Shown here: positions 26,936 to 36,495 of the stretch, piece by piece | Position numbering within the stretch: the stretch's first letter is position 1 | Layout of the letters: every line of letters begins with the position of its first letter | Assembly: GCF_000420365.1 (NCBI RefSeq) | Contig: NZ_ATUU01000004.1 | Location: 62,001-126,000 of the forward strand | Origin: Weissella halotolerans DSM 20190 | GTDB taxonomy: Bacteria; Bacillota; Bacilli; Lactobacillales; Lactobacillaceae | Direction of reading: 5' to 3' | Length of the DNA stretch: 64,000 nucleotides | Program-made: the position numbers and the translations under genes | Notes under the pieces: generated by a model | Seen by the model: only the letters and a program-made list of their open reading frames with translations | Database searches by the model: none | Told to the model about the DNA's origin: nothing

Positions 26936-28045
26936 ATGGCAGAGAAAGTACTTACAGTAGATAACCTAAAGATTAATTTTCATACTGATAGTGGTGAGGT
27001 ACAAGCAATTGGAGACGTCTCCTTTGATCTAGCTAAAGGTGAAACCTTGGCGATTGTGGGTGAGTCGGGTTCAGGGAAGTCGGTGACAACCCGATCAATC
27101 ATGGGCCTATTAGCGAAAAATGCGCAAGTAGACCACGGACAAATCACCTTTAAGGGCCAAAATATTCTTGATCTATCAGAGAAACAGTTACAAGACTTGC
27201 GAGGATCGGAAATTGCTATGATTTTCCAGGACCCAATGACCTCCTTGGATCCTACGATGAAGATCGGCCAGCAGATTGCCGAACCATTGATTAAACATCA
27301 AAAGCTGAGTAAGCAAGCAGCTTTAGAGCAAGCCTTGGAGATGATGAAGGCCGTTGGAATTCCAAATGCTGAGGCCCACCTTAATGACTATCCCCACCAG
27401 TTTTCTGGTGGAATGCGCCAACGAATTGTGATTGCGATTGCCTTAATTGATCATCCGGAAATTTTGATTGCTGATGAGCCAACAACGGCCCTTGACGTTA
27501 CAATTCAAGCACAAATTTTAAATCTTATTAAAAACATCCAACAGGCTAGTGCGTCATCTGTAATTTTTATTACGCATGACTTAGGGGTTGTAGCTGGAGT
27601 GGCTGACCGCGTTGCCGTTATGTATGCTGGTCAGATTGTTGAGATTGGGACCGTGGATGAGATCTTCTACTTTCCACAACATCCTTATACTTGGGGCCTG
27701 CTTAATTCGATGCCAACGGTGGAGACTAGAACAGGTGTCTTAGAATCTATTCCAGGTACGCCACCAGATTTGTTAAATCCACCAGTTGGGGATGCTTTTA
27801 CAGCTCGAAATAAGTATGCGCTGGCAATTGACGAACAGAGGCAACCGCCTTACTTTCAATTGTCGCCTACTCATTTTGCGGCAACCTGGTTACTAGATGA
27901 CCGGGCACCTGAAGTAACGCCACCAATGGAGATTCAACGCCGCTGGCAACGTTATATCAAAAAGCATCCTGAAGCACTGGAACAACGAGCACAGGCGAAA
28001 GAGGTGTCAACGACCTTAGCATTAACGGGAAAGGAGGATATGTAA
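26936..28045 (+). CDS. oppD: Oligopeptide ABC ATPase
   Basis: 369 residues. Walker A GESGSGKS, Q-loop IFQDPMTSLDP, signature FSGGMRQR, Walker B ILIADEPTTALD, and the C-terminal oligopeptide/dipeptide extension PGTPPDLLNPP. I set the start at ATG 26936, 11 bases after GAAGGAG. The GTG at 26924 is part of that site. Confidence 0.95.
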   Translation: MAEKVLTVDNLKINFHTDSGEVQAIGDVSFDLAKGETLAIVGESGSGKSVTTRSIMGLLAKNAQVDHGQITFKGQNILDLSEKQLQDLRGSEIAMIFQDPMTSLDPTMKIGQQIAEPLIKHQKLSKQAALEQALEMMKAVGIPNAEAHLNDYPHQFSGGMRQRIVIAIALIDHPEILIADEPTTALDVTIQAQILNLIKNIQQASASSVIFITHDLGVVAGVADRVAVMYAGQIVEIGTVDEIFYFPQHPYTWGLLNSMPTVETRTGVLESIPGTPPDLLNPPVGDAFTARNKYALAIDEQRQPPYFQLSPTHFAATWLLDDRAPEVTPPMEIQRRWQRYIKKHPEALEQRAQAKEVSTTLALTGKEDM

Positions 28046-28047
28046 AG

Positions 28048-28998
28048 ATGGCTGCAGGGAACAAGAAATTAGTTGAAATTAAACATTTAGACATTACCTT
28101 TAACCAGGGTAAACGTAACGAAACCCGAGCCGTCCAAGATGTTTCCTTTGATATTTACCAAGGTGAGACCTTTGGCCTGGTTGGTGAATCTGGTTCTGGT
28201 AAAACGACCATTGGGCGGGCAATCATGAAGCTCTACCAGCCGTCTAAGGGTGAAATAGTAATGGATGACAAGAACATTGCTGACTTAAAGAGTAAGGACG
28301 ATTTGCGTAAGTTCCGGCAGCAAGTTCAAATGATCTTCCAAGATCCGCAAGCATCCTTAGATTTGCGAATGAAGGTTAAGGATATTATTGCGGAGGGTGT
28401 AGATGCTAATCATTTAGCAAGCAGTGATGAGGAACGATCACAAATTGTAACTGAGATGCTCGAAACGGTTGGTTTAATGAAGGAGCATGCAAACCGCTAT
28501 CCTCATGAATTTTCTGGGGGCCAACGGCAGCGTATTGGGATTGGCCGGGCTTTGGCGGTGCAGCCACGCTTTATTATTGCTGATGAACCTATTTCGGCCC
28601 TAGATGTTTCTATTCAAGCTCAAGTTGTCAATTTGATGCAGGCCTTACAACGAGAACGTGATTTAACCTATCTGTTTATTGCCCATGATTTGTCAATGGT
28701 TAAGTATATTTCTGACCGGATCGGTGTTTTGCATTGGGGCAAGATGCTTGAAATTGGACCAGCGGATGAGGTTTATGCGCATCCCTTGCATGACTATACC
28801 CGTTCTTTGTTAAGTGCGATTCCAGTGCCGGATCCTGAAATTGAACGGCAACGGCGTCCCCAAGTGTATGATCCTAGTCGTGAATTAGATGGACAAGCTC
28901 GGCAAATGATTGAAATTGCACCTAAGCATTTTGTGGCGGCGACAAATGATGAGATTCCCTTTTATCAAGAGCGCGCCAGGCAAGAAGGATTAATTTAG
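28048..28998 (+). CDS. oppF: Oligopeptide ABC ATPase
   Basis: 316 residues, partner of OppD. Walker A GESGSGKTT, Q-loop IFQDPQASLD, signature FSGGQRQR, Walker B FIIADEPISALD. It starts 2 bases after the oppD stop and is the last gene of oppABCDF. Confidence 0.95.
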   Translation: MAAGNKKLVEIKHLDITFNQGKRNETRAVQDVSFDIYQGETFGLVGESGSGKTTIGRAIMKLYQPSKGEIVMDDKNIADLKSKDDLRKFRQQVQMIFQDPQASLDLRMKVKDIIAEGVDANHLASSDEERSQIVTEMLETVGLMKEHANRYPHEFSGGQRQRIGIGRALAVQPRFIIADEPISALDVSIQAQVVNLMQALQRERDLTYLFIAHDLSMVKYISDRIGVLHWGKMLEIGPADEVYAHPLHDYTRSLLSAIPVPDPEIERQRRPQVYDPSRELDGQARQMIEIAPKHFVAATNDEIPFYQERARQEGLI

Positions 28999-29009
28999 AA
29001 AATAGAAAC

Positions 29010-29041
29010 GACGTCTGGGTGGCCTATTCGGGCGTCTTTTT
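29010..29041 (+). terminator. Terminator after opp operon
   Basis: GACGTCTGGG/TTCGGGCGTC stem (several G-U pairs), then T5. Confidence 0.75.
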
Positions 29042-29067
29042 GTGTTGAGCTGGTTTCATGGTATAAT
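29040..29067 (+). promoter_or_regulatory. gdpP promoter
   Basis: TATAAT at 29062-29067 with a weak TTGTGT (29040-29045) at 16 bases. AAGGAG at 29094-29099 is the ribosome site. Confidence 0.5.
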
Positions 29068-29108
29068 TAAGTTTAATTATTAAAGTTTTCATTAAGGAGA
29101 TAAACTAG

Positions 29109-31160
29109 GTGAAACGAGAGAAAAAGCAGTATGCGTTTCCAGCTTTTTTGCGGGATAAAGGGTTAGCGTGGATTGCAGGCCTGGTTTCATTAATTGCCCT
29201 ACTAGGGACCTTGCTCGCTTTTCAGGTGAATGTCCTCATTGGGATGGTCTGGGTAGCGCTAGTGGTGATTGCCCTAGTGGTTATTTTTAAGACCCTTAAA
29301 ACAATTGGTGAGTACACAGCGCACTATATTAATAAGCTGTCCTATCGGGTGGCCCGTTCTGAACAGGAAGCCACATTACAAATGCCGGTTGGGATTCTTT
29401 TGTATGATCAACAGGGAAATATTAGTTGGATTAATCCTTTCTTACAAAAGCTGTTAGATGATCATATTATTGTTGGCGAAGCCTTAACTGCAGCGGTACC
29501 TGACTTAGAAACAATCATTGATGGTTGGGGTGATCAACTGGCCCAGCTGGAAGCTGATGGCGCTGATAGTAGTGCCTACATGGCCGATTTAACTTGGGCT
29601 GAACATCAGTTTAAGGTGAAGGTACAACCGGACGTTAGGGCAGTCTACTTTTTTGACAATACTGAGTCAGCTCGGCTGCGCCAAAATTTTGATGACCATC
29701 GATTAGTGATTGGCTTAGTATCGGTAGATAATTATGATGAACTGACCGAAAGCATGAGTGATGCTGACTCATCAGCTCTAAGAACCTTTGTGACGCGCTC
29801 ACTCCTATCCTGGATGAGTGCGCATGATATGTATGTTCGCCGAATTTCGGTTGATCGTTATTTAGTGGTTGGTTATCGCAGCGGTCTGCGTGAGGCCGAA
29901 TTGGATAAATTTAGTATTTTAGATAACATTCGTGAGGCTACCTCAGCACAAAATACACCCCTTACGCTTAGTATCGGTCTTTCTTATGGTGAAGAGTCAA
30001 TTACGCATTTAGCTGAAAATGCACAGGCTGATTTAGATTTGGCGCTTGGTCGTGGTGGTGATCAAGTTGTTGTGCGTGCTGCGGATGGTGAAGCCCGTTT
30101 CTATGGCGGAACGACTAATCCGATGGCGAAGCGGACGCGGGTGCGGGCGCGTGTTATCTCACAGGCCCTGGCTGATTTGTTTGAACAGGCTGACCAAATT
30201 TTTATTGTTGGTCATGCACGGCCGGATATGGATTCATTTGGGGCAGCCTTGGGCGTAAGGCGTTTAGCCGAGATGCGTGACCGGCCAGCCTGGGTAGTTT
30301 ATGATGAAAAAGAGACGGTGCATTCGGACATTCAGCTCTTATTAGCGAATTTAGCTGAAGAGCCGCGCGATGAACATGCTATTATTTCGCCGGCTGAAGC
30401 TTTAAAGCAGGCGACATCACGTAGTTTATTGGTGATGGTGGATCATTCTAAGCCGTCAATTTCAGAAGATCAGGCTTTGTATGAAAAATTAGCTGACCGT
30501 GTAGTGATTATTGATCACCACCGGCGTGGGGAAGAATTCCCTGAGGAACCACAGCTCGTCTATGTTGAATCTTATGCCTCATCGACATCAGAATTAGTTA
30601 CGGAGCTCTTTGAATATCAACCTGATAACGTGCGCGGTATGACACGGATTGAGGCAACGGCTATGTTGGCGGGTATTCAAATCGATACCAAGTCCTTTAC
30701 TGTACGATCTGGTACGCGAACCTTTGATGCGGCTAGTTATCTACGATCAGTGGGGGCCGATGGTCAGTTACTGCAAGAGTTCATGAAAGAATCCCTAGAT
30801 TCATATCGGAGTCGCTCACATTTGATTGAACGGGTTCAACTTCATGGGACGGCTGCCATTACCGTGGGTGAAGATGATATTACCTATGATTCAGTGGTGG
30901 CGGCCCAAGCTGCGGATTCTTTGATGCAGCTAATTGGAGTTAAAGCATCCTTTGTGATTACACGTCGGGATGAACATACCATTGCTATTTCGGCTCGTTC
31001 GGACGGTACAGAAAATGTGCAATTGATTATGGAACAAATGGGCGGTGGTGGACATTTGAGTAATGCGGCAACCCAGTTAAAAGATGTCACAACTCAAGCG
31101 GCTTATCAACAGTTAGTAACAATTTTAGATGAGCAAACGAAGGCGGCTGAAGAGGAATAG
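29109..31160 (+). CDS. gdpP: Cyclic-di-AMP phosphodiesterase
   Basis: Membrane-bound enzyme that hydrolyses c-di-AMP, tuning potassium, osmotic and wall homeostasis. Two helices at about 15-35 and 40-60, a PAS-like region, a degenerate GGDEF domain (no GGDEF signature; residues about 170-310), then DHH-DHHA1: HARPDMDSFG, VMVDHSKPS, IIDHHRRG and the C-terminal GGGGHLSNAA. 683 residues, GTG start. Followed by rplI after 19 bases, the standard gdpP-rplI-dnaB order here interrupted by one small gene. Confidence 0.95.
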   Translation: MKREKKQYAFPAFLRDKGLAWIAGLVSLIALLGTLLAFQVNVLIGMVWVALVVIALVVIFKTLKTIGEYTAHYINKLSYRVARSEQEATLQMPVGILLYDQQGNISWINPFLQKLLDDHIIVGEALTAAVPDLETIIDGWGDQLAQLEADGADSSAYMADLTWAEHQFKVKVQPDVRAVYFFDNTESARLRQNFDDHRLVIGLVSVDNYDELTESMSDADSSALRTFVTRSLLSWMSAHDMYVRRISVDRYLVVGYRSGLREAELDKFSILDNIREATSAQNTPLTLSIGLSYGEESITHLAENAQADLDLALGRGGDQVVVRAADGEARFYGGTTNPMAKRTRVRARVISQALADLFEQADQIFIVGHARPDMDSFGAALGVRRLAEMRDRPAWVVYDEKETVHSDIQLLLANLAEEPRDEHAIISPAEALKQATSRSLLVMVDHSKPSISEDQALYEKLADRVVIIDHHRRGEEFPEEPQLVYVESYASSTSELVTELFEYQPDNVRGMTRIEATAMLAGIQIDTKSFTVRSGTRTFDAASYLRSVGADGQLLQEFMKESLDSYRSRSHLIERVQLHGTAAITVGEDDITYDSVVAAQAADSLMQLIGVKASFVITRRDEHTIAISARSDGTENVQLIMEQMGGGGHLSNAATQLKDVTTQAAYQQLVTILDEQTKAAEEE

Positions 31161-31179
31161 ATACTAGGAGGTTGAAGGA

Positions 31180-31632
31180 ATGAAAGTAATCTTTTTAGAA
31201 GACGTTAAGGGGCGTGGCAAGAAGGGGGACATTAAGGATGTTCCAGATGGTTATGCAAACAACTTTTTAATTAAGAACCATAAGGCTGAACCAGCTACGA
31301 CGCAAAATATTGCTGCTACTAAGGGTAAGCAAAAGGCAGAACAACGTGAGGCTGCTGAAATTAAAGCCCAAGCCCAAGCTTTGAAGGCTAAACTGGAAGC
31401 TGATGATGCCGTTGTCGAATTAAAGGCTAAGGCCGGAACTGATGGTCGCCTCTTTGGTGCCATCTCAACCAAGCAAATTGTGACGGCAGCTCAAGAACAG
31501 TTAGGTATTAAGTTAGACAAGCGTAAGATGGAGATGCACCAGCCAATCAAGGCACTCGGTTACCGGACGATTCCTGTACGGTTGCACAAGGACGTTGAGG
31601 CCAAGTTGCGTGTGCATACAGCTGAACAATAA
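31180..31632 (+). CDS. rplI: 50S ribosomal protein L9
   Basis: 150 residues. The family start [21 protein letters not shown] leads to the GYANNFLI motif, then a long helix and a C-terminal domain with [20 protein letters not shown] precedes the ATG. Probably co-transcribed with gdpP. Confidence 0.97.
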   Translation: MKVIFLEDVKGRGKKGDIKDVPDGYANNFLIKNHKAEPATTQNIAATKGKQKAEQREAAEIKAQAQALKAKLEADDAVVELKAKAGTDGRLFGAISTKQIVTAAQEQLGIKLDKRKMEMHQPIKALGYRTIPVRLHKDVEAKLRVHTAEQ

Positions 31633-31674
31633 GGGCGTAAAGTTAAACGATTATTGAAGGTATACTCAATATGC

Positions 31675-31702
31675 TTGACTAAGTTACTAGGTTGGCTATG
31701 AT
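31675..31702 (+). promoter_or_regulatory. Promoter of the SemiSWEET-like gene
   Basis: TTGACT (31675-31680), 16 bases, TATGAT (31697-31702), 31 bases before the ATG. Confidence 0.6.
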
Positions 31703-31732
31703 TGTAGTTAATACTATTGAGGAGATAAGGAC

Positions 31733-32053
31733 ATGCCCTTAGAATTTGATAATAAAGACTCACAAAAGACTGATAAACCGGTACCAGCTGAGCGCATCAA
31801 TCATATTAAGCGAATTGGAACCATGGCGACGGTCACTTGTATTTTAATGTACGGTGCTTATATTTCGATGATCTGGAGTAATCTTCATGGTCACCCGGTC
31901 GGTATTTTACAGCCCTTTATTGCGATGATTAATGCTAGTTTATGGACATGGTATGGTTTTGCTAAGACCCATCCAGATAAGCCAATTATCATTTCAAACT
32001 TGCCTGGAATTGTTTTTGGACTTTTGACCGTCATTACAAGTTTAATGGCCTAG
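31733..32053 (+). CDS. SemiSWEET-like small membrane protein
   Basis: 106 residues with a hydrophilic N-terminus (1-28) and three helices (about 29-50, 57-78, 83-105). The middle segment SLWTWYGFAKTHPDKPIIISNLPG resembles the SemiSWEET (MtN3/saliva) half-transporters, which dimerise to move sugars down a gradient. The substrate is not predictable. It sits between rplI and dnaB with its own promoter and terminator, so it is an insertion into a conserved gene order. Confidence 0.7.
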   Translation: MPLEFDNKDSQKTDKPVPAERINHIKRIGTMATVTCILMYGAYISMIWSNLHGHPVGILQPFIAMINASLWTWYGFAKTHPDKPIIISNLPGIVFGLLTVITSLMA

Positions 32054-32072
32054 TGAACTAGTTTGATTTTTT

Positions 32073-32114
32073 AAAGACCAATGCTTTGCCGACAGAGGCA
32101 GGTATTGGTCTTTA
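32073..32114 (+). terminator. Terminator after the SemiSWEET-like gene
   Basis: AAAGACCAAT/ATTGGTCTTT stem with an inner TGCC/GGCA pair, followed by TATTATG. Confidence 0.8.
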
Positions 32115-32197
32115 TTATGTGGAAAAGGATGGGTCACCTGATTTAACATGTTAGAATGAACAGTAATTGAAGTTTGCAGTGATAAAGGAGCAGGCAC

Positions 32198-33616
32198 ATG
32201 GTAGAAGAGCAACAAAACCAATTATTAGGGGCTCCACAAGATATTGCCGCTGAACAGGCGGTTCTTGGTTCGATTCTCTTGTCAACTGATCCGACAGACC
32301 TCGTTGCCCAATTATCAACTATTTTAGTCGCTGATGATTTTTTTCGGACGGCCCATCGGCTAATTTACGCGGCGATCATTCGTTTAGATGAAGCACAACG
32401 GGCAATCGATGTGTTAACCATTTCAGATGAATTAGAGAAGGCTAATCAGACTGAAAATGCGGGCGGGATGGCCTATTTGACCGAATTAGCCGCCAGTGTG
32501 CCTGTAGCGGGTAATGCAATTTATTATGCCCATATTGTCAAAGATAAGGCCTTACGAAGGGCATTAATTGATACTTTACAGGCTGGGGCGCAGGATTCGT
32601 ATGAGGGTTCTGAAAATGTCGAGGATTTACTGGCAGAGTTGAGCACCAAGCTAGATACAATTAATGCTGGCGAAACGGATACTGATTTTAAAAATATTGC
32701 CGATGTGGTGAATCAGTCATTTGAACAAATTGAACAAAATTCACGGACTGAAGAAACGGTAACCGGTTTGGCAACGGGCTATCCAGCCCTAGATAACCTA
32801 ACGACTGGGTTTCATGGTGGAGAAATGATTGTTGTTGCTGCTCGACCGGCGGTTGGAAAGACGGCCTTTGTGTTGAATATCGCGCAACGGGTAGCGGTAG
32901 CGGATCCTACTTTGCCAGTCGTCATTTTCTCCCTAGAAATGCCGGATACGTCATTAGTAAACCGTATGTTAGCAGCCGAAGGTAATATTAATTCACAGCA
33001 TTTGCGAACTGGTCAGCTTGAAAATGATGAATGGAATAATTTAGCTGTAGCGATGGGGTCGTTATCTAATACGAAGATGTTTATTGATGATACACCGGGT
33101 ATAAAGGTTACGGAAATACGGTCGAAGTTACGGCGCCTACAGAAAAAAGAGGGGCAGCTGGGCTTGGTTATTATTGATTATCTGCAACTGATTGAAGGCA
33201 CCAGCCGTGATGGTCGTCAACAAGAGGTTTCAGCTATTTCGCGGGCAATTAAAAAAATGGCCATGGAGATGGACGTGCCAGTAATTGCTCTGTCACAACT
33301 GTCGCGTGGTGTTGAACAGCGACAGGATAAGCGACCAATGCTATCGGATATTCGTGAATCGGGTTCCATTGAGCAAGATGCGGATATTGTTGCCTTCTTA
33401 TATCGGGAAGACTATTACGAACGTGATAATGAAGATACTGATAACCCACAAGATCCCCGAGATGAGGGCCAACAAGATGTGGGGGAAGTCGAAGTCATTA
33501 TTGAAAAAAACCGTTCAGGAGCGCGTGGTACGGCCCGGTTGTTGTTTGTTAAATCGTACAATAAATTTTCAAGTATTGATTACCGTGGAGATGATGAGGC
33601 GGGTGGTTTTAGTTAA
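32198..33616 (+). CDS. dnaB: Replicative DNA helicase
   Basis: Hexameric 5'-3' helicase of the replication fork. The N-terminal DnaB domain begins PQDIAAEQAVLGSILLS. The RecA-like domain has Walker A AARPAVGKTAF near 215, Walker B LVIIDYLQLI, and the SQLSRGVEQR and DIRESGSIEQDAD motifs. 472 residues, no intein. Start after AAAGGAG. The MFS gene follows after 26 bases. Confidence 0.97.
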   Translation: MVEEQQNQLLGAPQDIAAEQAVLGSILLSTDPTDLVAQLSTILVADDFFRTAHRLIYAAIIRLDEAQRAIDVLTISDELEKANQTENAGGMAYLTELAASVPVAGNAIYYAHIVKDKALRRALIDTLQAGAQDSYEGSENVEDLLAELSTKLDTINAGETDTDFKNIADVVNQSFEQIEQNSRTEETVTGLATGYPALDNLTTGFHGGEMIVVAARPAVGKTAFVLNIAQRVAVADPTLPVVIFSLEMPDTSLVNRMLAAEGNINSQHLRTGQLENDEWNNLAVAMGSLSNTKMFIDDTPGIKVTEIRSKLRRLQKKEGQLGLVIIDYLQLIEGTSRDGRQQEVSAISRAIKKMAMEMDVPVIALSQLSRGVEQRQDKRPMLSDIRESGSIEQDADIVAFLYREDYYERDNEDTDNPQDPRDEGQQDVGEVEVIIEKNRSGARGTARLLFVKSYNKFSSIDYRGDDEAGGFS

Positions 33617-33642
33617 AGGATAAGTAAAATAGGGGGAGTTAA

Positions 33643-34848
33643 ATGAAAAAAACAAATATGTCGATCACCTGGCTTTTAGTGGCTAGTTTTATTAACAACT
33701 TTGCAGCAGGGTTTATCTGGCCAGTGACAACGGTTTACTTGCATAATAATTTGCAGCAGAGTTTGATCACCGTTGGTTGGGTTATTTTAGCTAATTCAAT
33801 TGGGCAAGCCTATGGCTCAATCCTAAGTGGACGTTTATTTGATCGTTTTGCCCCCTATCGTCTCATTCAGATAGTGGTCGCCCTAATGATTGCGACGCAA
33901 ATCAGTTTTATCTTGTTTCATGGTTGGCCTCTCTATGCCCTTAATCTTACGGTCTGTGGATTCTTAAGTGGTTGGATATTAGCGATTTTGAATGCATATG
34001 GGACACGAGTGGTGAATGTTGATGGTCGCTTTGTTTTTAACATGTTGTATTTTACTAGTAATTTTGGAATGGTCTTTGCTACAGCTTTAGTCGGGGTGAT
34101 CTTCCCCTTAGGAATTGTCTGGTTGTTTATTTTATCAGTGATTCTTTATGTGTTGCTTTTGCTAGTCGTCAAAGTCCATTTTAATTTGACCTTTGTTAAA
34201 AAGGAAACCGATCAAGCAACCACAGTGGCCCCCTTATCTGAATGGAATCGACGGATCATTTACGTAACCATTGGTGGCTTGGTAGTATTATGGATTGCGT
34301 ATGCTCAGTGGTTAGGTAATTTATCGGTTTATATGACCGATACCTTGCATTTGCCCTTATGGCAGTACTCCATGTTATGGACGATTAATGGAGCTTTGAT
34401 TGCAATCATTCAAATTGTGATTAATACACTGAATTTATCTACTAGTCGGCGGGCAATGTGGATTCAAATCTTTGGTGGCTTGTTGATGTTTGGCTTGGCC
34501 TTTTTGATATTGCCCTTTGCTAAGACCTTTACCGGTTTTGCGTTGGCAATGGTGGTGACCACCTTTGGAGAAGCTACGGCATTTCCTATGATTCCGGCCT
34601 TGGTTAATGAACTGACGCCGTCCTATTTAAAGGGGCGGTACCAAGGTTTAGCTGCGGCGGCACCATCAATTGGACGGGCCTTTGGACCTGTATTGGGTGG
34701 TTTTGTCATTGAACACCAGGGTTATCAAACCTTATTTTATGGTGGGTCGGGCTTAGTTTTGATCACCTTTATCCTGGTTTTAGCTACGGTGGTATCAGGC
34801 TACCGTTACGTAACGGAGTATAATCAGCCGGTAAAGAGTAAAAAGTAA
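33643..34848 (+). CDS. MFS transporter, probable exporter
   Basis: 401 residues, 12 predicted helices. The loop GRLFDRFAPYRLIQI between helices 2 and 3 matches the MFS motif A region, and a charged central loop KKETDQATT separates the two halves. DHA1-like drug or metabolite exporter by length, with unknown substrate. GGGGGAG precedes the ATG. Co-directional with dnaB and with the next gene (22-base gap). Confidence 0.82.
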   Translation: MKKTNMSITWLLVASFINNFAAGFIWPVTTVYLHNNLQQSLITVGWVILANSIGQAYGSILSGRLFDRFAPYRLIQIVVALMIATQISFILFHGWPLYALNLTVCGFLSGWILAILNAYGTRVVNVDGRFVFNMLYFTSNFGMVFATALVGVIFPLGIVWLFILSVILYVLLLLVVKVHFNLTFVKKETDQATTVAPLSEWNRRIIYVTIGGLVVLWIAYAQWLGNLSVYMTDTLHLPLWQYSMLWTINGALIAIIQIVINTLNLSTSRRAMWIQIFGGLLMFGLAFLILPFAKTFTGFALAMVVTTFGEATAFPMIPALVNELTPSYLKGRYQGLAAAAPSIGRAFGPVLGGFVIEHQGYQTLFYGGSGLVLITFILVLATVVSGYRYVTEYNQPVKSKK

Positions 34849-34870
34849 GTAAGGAGTAAGGGGAACGCGT

Positions 34871-35419
34871 ATGGAGCTGGGTAAGTTTAAATTCAGGCTG
34901 GGCTTGCGGACGGTGAAGACCGGCCTGGCCGTCATGATTATCATTATTCTGTTTTTACTATTACACCGAGGGAACCCGATGATTGCTTGTTTAGCAGCCG
35001 TCTTTGCCATGCGTCAGGACTTTGGCACAACGGTTAATTTTGGAACGCGTCGGGTACTAGCCAATGCAATTGGTGGTGTCTTCGCGATGATTTATGTCTT
35101 TTTCATTGTACAAACGCATGGGGCCCACTGGGTTGAAATCATTGTCGCCCCTGGCCTATTGATGATGGTTATTATCTTAAATGATGGGATTAATAATAAT
35201 AAGGGGATTATCGGTGCCTGTGCTGCCTATTTAATGATTTCAATGATGGTACCGGCTGATGGTGAATACCTATACGCCTTTTCTAGAGTCATTGATACGT
35301 TTATTGGAACAATTGTCGCGATTATTATGAATTATGGGGTCGAGCCAACTGGGGTTGCTGATGAAGTTCGACGCGATTTAGCTAAGTTGCAGGCAAAAGA
35401 AAACATGACTAAAAAATAA
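34871..35419 (+). CDS. Aromatic acid exporter (ArAE/FUSC)-family membrane protein
   Basis: 182 residues with about four helices. The sequence RTVKTGLAVMIIIILF, AVFAMRQDF and TFIGTIVAIIMNY is typical of ArAE_1/FUSC-like proteins. It is short and lacks the cytosolic C-terminal domain of larger relatives. The role in LAB is not established. Ends at a bidirectional terminator. Confidence 0.8.
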   Translation: MELGKFKFRLGLRTVKTGLAVMIIIILFLLLHRGNPMIACLAAVFAMRQDFGTTVNFGTRRVLANAIGGVFAMIYVFFIVQTHGAHWVEIIVAPGLLMMVIILNDGINNNKGIIGACAAYLMISMMVPADGEYLYAFSRVIDTFIGTIVAIIMNYGVEPTGVADEVRRDLAKLQAKENMTKK

Positions 35420-35452
35420 AGGAGTAGCCAAAATGGCTACTCCTTTATTTTC
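35413..35452. terminator. Bidirectional terminator
   Basis: AATAAAGGAGTAGCCA/TGGCTACTCCTTTATT stem with A/T flanks. It serves the ArAE gene (+) and the DUF454 gene (-), whose stop codons lie inside it. Confidence 0.93.
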
Positions 35453-35825
35453 TAAACCAATTAGTCATCCACCAACCGCGGTAAAAGCCTTCCATACTGA
35501 TAATTTGTGTCAGGGAGCAGGCAATTAATACTAGTCGCAACCATAGCTTAGGGACCAAGAAGAAGGGAATCGCCATACAAGTAGCCGAGACTAAGTAAAT
35601 TACAATCCGTTGCTTTTGCGATAATTTACGTTGATAAACACCTTCATCTACATATTTTTGGTAGTAGGGGTTCGCTAAGAGCCAGGTATGCAGACGGTTA
35701 GATGATTTAGCGAAGAGAAAGGCTGCTAGAACATAGAAACCGGTCGTTGGAATGCCGGGAATCCAGATTGCGACAGTCCCGAGACCAAAGGCAACTAGAC
35801 CTAGTAAAATATAGACATAACGCAT
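35445..35825 (-). CDS. DUF454 (YbaN-like) membrane protein
   Basis: 126 residues. The LGLVAFGLGTVAIWIPGIPTTGFYVLAAF region, then FAKSSNRLHTWLL and helices near 80-115, are typical of DUF454. Function unknown. I set the start at the Met at 35825, which follows AAAGGTGG on the minus strand. The longer frame to 35870 would start without a ribosome site. Confidence 0.82.
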   Translation of the reverse strand: MRYVYILLGLVAFGLGTVAIWIPGIPTTGFYVLAAFLFAKSSNRLHTWLLANPYYQKYVDEGVYQRKLSQKQRIVIYLVSATCMAIPFFLVPKLWLRLVLIACSLTQIISMEGFYRGWWMTNWFRK

Positions 35826-35975
35826 GGGGTTACCACCTTTTTTTGTACAAGATAAGTCATATTGTATCAAGAAGTTAAGTGTCAGTATAGGGAATAGTAA
35901 TAGATTTAATTTATATTAAGAGCATTACATTGATAAGTGCTAGTTATTCTAGCGAGAGAAAATTTTATACACATA

Positions 35976-35984
35976 TGATATAAT
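35976..35984 (+). promoter_or_regulatory. Extended -10 promoter of polysaccharide block one
   Basis: TG-A-TATAAT (TATAAT 35979-35984), 61 bases before the first polysaccharide gene. No convincing -35. AAGGAAG at 36028-36034 is the ribosome site. Confidence 0.6.
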
Positions 35985-36045
35985 TACCTTGGTTTCTAGA
36001 TGAGTTGCATAATTAAATTAGTTTAGTAAGGAAGTTTAAATTCAT

Positions 36046-36495
36046 ATGAAAGTTGCTTTAGTAGGTTCAAGCGGTGGTCACCTTACGCATTTATATCTTC
36101 TTAAAAAATTTTGGGAAAAGGAAGAACGTTTCTGGGTGACTTTTGATAAGGAAGATGCACAGAGCCTTCTTAAGGAAGAGAAACGATATAATGCGCATTT
36201 TCCAACAAATCGTAATTTAAAAAATTTATTTTTAAATACAATTTTAGCCTTCAAAGTACTAAGAAGGGAACATCCAGATATCATTATTTCATCTGGTGCT
36301 GCAGTAGCTGTGCCTTTCTTTTATCTGGGTAAGTTATTTGGAGCCAAGACAGTCTATATTGAAGTATTTGATCGAGTAGACAAACCAACATTGACTGGTA
36401 AACTTGTTTATCCTGTGACCGATAGGTTTATTGTACAGTGGGAAGAAATGAAAAAGGTTTATCCGAAAGCAGAATATTTGGGTGGTATTTTTTAA
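36046..36495 (+). CDS. Alg14/PssD-like glycosyltransferase subunit
   Basis: 149 residues, matching the small membrane-binding partner of split glycosyltransferases (PssD, EpsF, pneumococcal Cps14F type). The N-terminus MKVALVGSSGGHLTHLYLL has the GSSGGH motif, followed by PDIIISSGAAVAVPF and the ETxxRVDKPTLTG-like segment (here EVFDRVDKPTLTG). It likely recruits the catalytic partner at 36495 to add the second sugar on the lipid-linked unit. Stop and next start overlap (TAATG). Confidence 0.85.
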   Translation: MKVALVGSSGGHLTHLYLLKKFWEKEERFWVTFDKEDAQSLLKEEKRYNAHFPTNRNLKNLFLNTILAFKVLRREHPDIIISSGAAVAVPFFYLGKLFGAKTVYIEVFDRVDKPTLTGKLVYPVTDRFIVQWEEMKKVYPKAEYLGGIF

